Shown here: positions 4,693-6,510 of the stretch, one piece after another
How positions within the stretch are numbered: the stretch's first letter is position 1
How the letters are laid out: each line of letters begins with the position of its first letter
From: an uncultured Clostridia bacterium
GTDB taxonomy: Bacteria; Bacillota; Clostridia; Christensenellales; Aristaeellaceae
Direction: 5' to 3'
Assembly (NCBI GenBank): GCA_937934775.1
Contig: CALGYL010000395.1
Location: 1-6,510, forward strand
Length of the DNA stretch: 6,510 nucleotides
The notes under the pieces: generated by a model
Told to the model about the DNA's origin: nothing
What the model saw: only the letters and a program-made list of their open reading frames with translations
The model's database searches: none
Program-made: the position numbers and the translations under genes

Positions 4693-5850
4693 ATGGCGCG
4701 CGGCAGATCAACCAACGGAAGCGGAACCATCCGCCAGCGCAAAGACGGGCGCTGGGAAGCCATGTTCACCACGGGCCGCGATCCCGGCACGGGCAAGCTC
4801 AACCGCAAGAGTGTGTATGGAGTAACAGCCGAGGAAGTAGCCAAGAAACTGCGCGCCGCAACAGCTTCCGTTGATGATAACACTTTCGTCGAGCCGGAGA
4901 AAATGCCTCTGCGTCAATGGCTCGGAATCTGGGTGAAGGAATACACTGGCAGCGTCAAGCCCGGCACGATCAAAACATATGAATCGAACGTGAGGCTACA
5001 TATAAATCCCGCCCTTGGAGCTACAAGGCTTTCTGATCTTCGCCCACATGACATTCAAGCCTTTGTAAACAAGCTCTCCAGAGCTTCCGGCCTCGCCCCG
5101 AAGATGGTCAAGAATATCCATGGAACCATTCACAAGGCATTGGATACAGCCGTCAAGATTGGCTATATCCGAACCAATCCAGCAGACAGGCCGGAGCTTC
5201 CCCGAGCCGAGCGGCAGGAAGTCCAGCCGCTTGAAGGCGAACAGATCACCATGTTTTTTCAAGCCGCCAAAGGAAGTCCCAGCGAACCACTCTTTTTTGT
5301 GGCAATTTATACGGGTATGCGCCTGTCCGAGCTTTTAGGGCTTCAATGGAAGTGTGTGGACTTCAAAAAAGGTTCAATCAAGATTGACAAGCAACTTCTA
5401 CTCAAGCGAGGCAAAGGCACGGAGCGGGCATTTGGCAGTACCAAAAACGGAAAAGCTCGGACAATCAAGCCCGCGCCCGCCGTCATGGATATGCTGAATT
5501 CCGTGCGGCTCTCCCAGGCTGAATCAAAGATGAAGGCGGGCGCGTTGTGGAGAAACGAAATGGGGCTTGTCTTTACAGACGAAATAGGCGACGCGATCCC
5601 TCATGCAACGGTCGAGCACCGATTCAAGCGCATTGTTACCTCTATCGGACTACCTGACCGCCGTTTCCACGATCTCCGGCACACCTACGCGACGGAGGGA
5701 ATTCGCCTCGGAATCCCCGTCAAAACTGTCTCGGAATCGCTAGGGCATTATTCCGCCGCCTTCACAATGGACGTTTACGGACACGTCACCGAAGAGATGC
5801 AAAACGACGCGGCAGCCCGCATCCAGGCGGCCATAGAGAGCCGGAAATAA
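4693..5850 (+). CDS. int: Tyrosine site-specific integrase (385 aa)
   Basis: This is a complete phage/ICE-type tyrosine recombinase. Residues 8-50 form an AP2-like arm-DNA-binding domain (GSGTIRQRKDGRWEAMFTTG), residues 72-165 the SAM-like core-binding domain, and 185-370 the catalytic domain. Catalytic residues can be seen: Arg210 (TGMRLSE), a lysine in STKNGKAR (Lys251 or Lys254), His326 and Arg329 (HDLRH), His352 (LGH) and the nucleophile Tyr362 (MDVYGHV). Length and domain order are as usual for the family. GAGGGGGGA within the repressor's last codons serves as ribosome site, six bases from the ATG. The gene points at tRNA-Leu(CAG), whose 3' end is 86 bases past the stop, so that tRNA is the likely integration target. 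Co-transcription with the repressor ties integration to lysogeny (inference). Confidence 0.95.
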   Translation: MARGRSTNGSGTIRQRKDGRWEAMFTTGRDPGTGKLNRKSVYGVTAEEVAKKLRAATASVDDNTFVEPEKMPLRQWLGIWVKEYTGSVKPGTIKTYESNVRLHINPALGATRLSDLRPHDIQAFVNKLSRASGLAPKMVKNIHGTIHKALDTAVKIGYIRTNPADRPELPRAERQEVQPLEGEQITMFFQAAKGSPSEPLFFVAIYTGMRLSELLGLQWKCVDFKKGSIKIDKQLLLKRGKGTERAFGSTKNGKARTIKPAPAVMDMLNSVRLSQAESKMKAGALWRNEMGLVFTDEIGDAIPHATVEHRFKRIVTSIGLPDRRFHDLRHTYATEGIRLGIPVKTVSESLGHYSAAFTMDVYGHVTEEMQNDAAARIQAAIESRK

Positions 5851-5856
5851 GCCAAT

Positions 5857-5878
5857 TGTGGTCAAAACTGTGGTCAAA
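5857..5878 (+). repeat. Direct repeat TGTGGTCAAA x2, candidate integrase arm-type sites
   Basis: Two exact 10-bp copies (5857-5866 and 5869-5878) are offset by 12 bases. They lie between the integrase stop codon and the tRNA target, where arm-type binding sites of integrases with AP2-like N-termini (as the DR-2 repeats of Tn916) are expected. Binding is inferred from position and form only. Confidence 0.5.
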
Positions 5879-5894
5879 CGCCTTTTCCAAGGCA

Positions 5895-5936
5895 TAAAAA
5901 ATGCCCGAGAATCCAACGATTCCGGGCATTCTTCTT
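5895..5936 (-). terminator. Rho-independent terminator, mainly for the tRNA operon (possibly bidirectional)
   Basis: The arms AATGCCCG-(A)-GAATC (5900-5913) and GATTC-CGGGCATT (5918-5930) form a 13-bp stem with one bulged A and a CAAC loop. On the minus strand it is followed by seven U (complement of the A-run 5895-5901), a strong terminator for the tRNA operon reading leftward. On the plus strand the tail is TTCTTCTTT, so it may also stop the integrase transcript. It lies on the element side of the tRNA-Leu 3' end. Confidence 0.85.
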
Positions 5937-5985
5937 TGGTGCGGGAAACAGGACTTGAACCTGCATGAACGAAATGTTCACTAGA
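5937..5985. other. Probable attachment site region in the tRNA-Leu 3' half
   Basis: Tyrosine integrases of this kind commonly recombine within the 3' part of a tRNA gene (T-arm to acceptor stem), and the element then restores that end. The tRNA-Leu here is intact, with its CCA end facing the integrase. The limits given are only the likely zone; the core length cannot be defined because the partner site lies outside the window. Confidence 0.5.
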
Positions 5986-6024
5986 ACCTGAATCTAGCGC
6001 GTCTGCCAATTCCGCCATTCCCGC
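5937..6024 (-). tRNA. tRNA-Leu (CAG)
   Basis: An 88-nt class II tRNA with CCA encoded. The acceptor stem is GCGGGAA with TTCCCGC, the discriminator is A, and the D-arm contains TGGCGGAATTGGCAGACGCG. The anticodon stem CTAGA/TCTAG holds the loop TTCAGGT, giving anticodon CAG. A long variable arm (about AACATTTCGTT) and a TTCAAGT T-loop are present. It is the last gene of the cluster before the terminator and the probable integration target of the element. Confidence 0.95.
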
Positions 6025-6029
6025 ATGTG

Positions 6030-6114
<85 letters not shown>

Positions 6115-6151
6115 ATGATGGAACCATCTCTGACCACCGCTTACTCGAAAA

Positions 6152-6227
6152 TGGAGCTGGCGATGGGACTCGAACCCGCAACCTGCTGATTACAAATCAG
6201 CTGCTCTACCGATTGAGCTACATCAGC
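6152..6227 (-). tRNA. tRNA-Thr (TGT)
   Basis: A 76-nt tRNA with CCA encoded. The anticodon stem GCTGA/TCAGC holds TTTGTAA, anticodon TGT; D-arm GCTC/GAGC and T-loop TTCGAGT are normal. Pairing is imperfect in two places: acceptor GCTGATG against CGCCAGC gives A5-C68 plus a U-G wobble, and T-stem GCGGG against CCCAT gives C50-A64 plus a G-U wobble. It fits the Phe-Thr-Tyr order of Bacillota clusters, so it is probably functional, but its stems are weaker than those of its neighbours. Confidence 0.88.
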
Positions 6228-6235
6228 GAATCAAT

Positions 6236-6311
6236 TGGTGCCTCAGGACAGAATCGAACTGTCGACACAGGGATTTTCAGTCCCTTGCTCTACCATCTGA
6301 GCTACCGAGGC
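6236..6311 (-). tRNA. tRNA-Phe (GAA)
   Basis: A 76-nt tRNA with CCA encoded. Acceptor GCCTCGG pairs with CTGAGGC (one G-U), discriminator A. The anticodon stem AGGGA/TCCCT holds CTGAAAA, anticodon GAA. The T-arm GACAG-TTCGATT-CTGTC pairs fully. Confidence 0.95.
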
Positions 6312-6314
6312 ATG

Positions 6315-6346
6315 TGCCCCGAGGGATAAATCCATCGGGGCATTTT
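6315..6346 (+). other. Hairpin with T-tract between tRNA-Phe and tRNA-Asp
   Basis: TGCCCCGA (6315-6322) and TCGGGGCA (6335-6342) form an 8-bp stem that extends by three pairs past a G-A mismatch, with a TAAA loop, followed by TTTT on the plus strand. As a terminator it would act on plus-strand transcripts, antisense to the tRNAs. On the minus strand there is no U-run, so the tRNA operon should read through; there it may be a processing signal. Confidence 0.5.
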
Positions 6347-6356
6347 CGAGTTAATT

Positions 6357-6433
6357 TGGCGACCCGGATCGGGTTCGAACCGACGACCTCTAGCGTGACA
6401 GGCTAGCGTTCTAACCAACTGAACTACCGGGCC
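6357..6433 (-). tRNA. tRNA-Asp (GTC)
   Basis: A 77-nt tRNA with CCA encoded. Acceptor GGCCCGG pairs with CCGGGTC (one G-U), discriminator G as expected for tRNA-Asp. The anticodon stem CTAGC/GCTAG holds CTGTCAC, anticodon GTC. T-arm GTCGG-TTCGAAC-CCGAT. Confidence 0.95.
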
Positions 6434-6459
6434 AAATGACCGCGAACTTCGGGGTTTTC

Positions 6460-6510
6460 TGGTGGGGCCTCAGGGACTCGAACCCCGGACCGATCGGTTA
6501 TGAGCCGACT
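6460..6510 (-). tRNA. tRNA-Met (CAT), partial (5' end outside window)
   Basis: The 3' 51 bases of a tRNA are present: anticodon stem GTCGG/CCGAT with loop CTCATAA (anticodon CAT), T-arm CGGGG-TTCGAGT-CCCTG, acceptor strand AGGCCCC, A and CCA. The D-arm and 5' acceptor are cut by the window edge. Place in the cluster, directly before tRNA-Asp, fits elongator Met; tRNA-Ile with a modified CAT anticodon is a less likely alternative. Confidence 0.88.

Larger units (their letters stand above)
1..5936. mobile_element. Phage-like integrative element, integrase-proximal part (left end outside window)
   Basis: A tyrosine integrase, a CI-like repressor, an excisionase-like HTH protein, a replication block and a terminase-small-subunit-like gene are arranged as in temperate phages of Gram-positive bacteria. 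The integrase gene points at the 3' end of a tRNA-Leu gene 86 bases away, the usual geometry of a tRNA-targeting element. The right boundary given is the base next to the tRNA CCA; the true crossover may lie somewhat inside the tRNA gene. No capsid, portal or large-terminase gene is visible, so prophage versus satellite or plasmid-like element stays open. Confidence 0.85.

Noticed and set aside
4431..4883. 150-codon minus-strand open frame across the repressor-integrase junction
   Set aside because: It is antisense to two well-supported genes and has no recognisable features.
5740..6018. 92-codon minus-strand open frame beginning MAELADALDSGSS
   Set aside because: This is the direct translation of tRNA-Leu running on through the terminator into the integrase antisense, a common false protein call.

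Overview
The window holds the integrase end of a temperate phage-like integrative element, seated against a bacterial tRNA operon. The host looks like a member of the Bacillota, probably a Clostridia-type lineage. The tRNA order on the minus strand is Met-Asp-Phe-Thr-Tyr-Leu, and its Met-Asp-Phe-Thr-Tyr part is the order of the large Bacillus/Clostridia tRNA operons. All the tRNAs encode CCA, and several genes carry strong AGGAGG-type Shine-Dalgarno sequences. No core protein gene is present, so species-level assignment is not possible.

Layout. Positions 1-4060 carry one tightly packed leftward (minus-strand) module. In transcription order it encodes an excisionase-like HTH protein, a short CHC2-type zinc-finger protein, a RepA-like RecA-fold ATPase, a TubC-docking-like protein, a PD-(D/E)XK resolvase-like nuclease, a sigma-70-family factor, an HTH protein resembling phage terminase small subunits, a 70-aa unknown and the first 28 codons of another gene. 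Nearly all junctions are ATGA/GTGA/TTGA-type overlaps. The one real gap (about 1946-2136) is filled with TGACA/TGTCA repeats that look like an iteron origin or operator array. Positions 4061-4204 are a divergent control region with an excellent leftward promoter, an extended -10 rightward promoter and alternating TTGGG half-sites. Positions 4205-5850 carry a rightward pair: an XRE-family repressor and a tyrosine integrase. Positions 5851-5936 hold a 12-bp-phased direct repeat and a strong terminator. Positions 5937-6510 hold six tRNA genes on the minus strand, the last cut by the window end.

How it works together (inference). The repressor would shut off the leftward promoter while integrase, translated from the same message, inserts the element at the 3' end of tRNA-Leu(CAG). 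On derepression the leftward operon would supply excisionase, the replication functions (zinc-finger protein, ATPase, repeat array), a recombination nuclease, and then a sigma factor and terminase-like protein at the usual position of the early-to-late switch. The other attachment site and any structural genes lie beyond the left edge, so a full prophage cannot be told from a satellite or other integrative element here.
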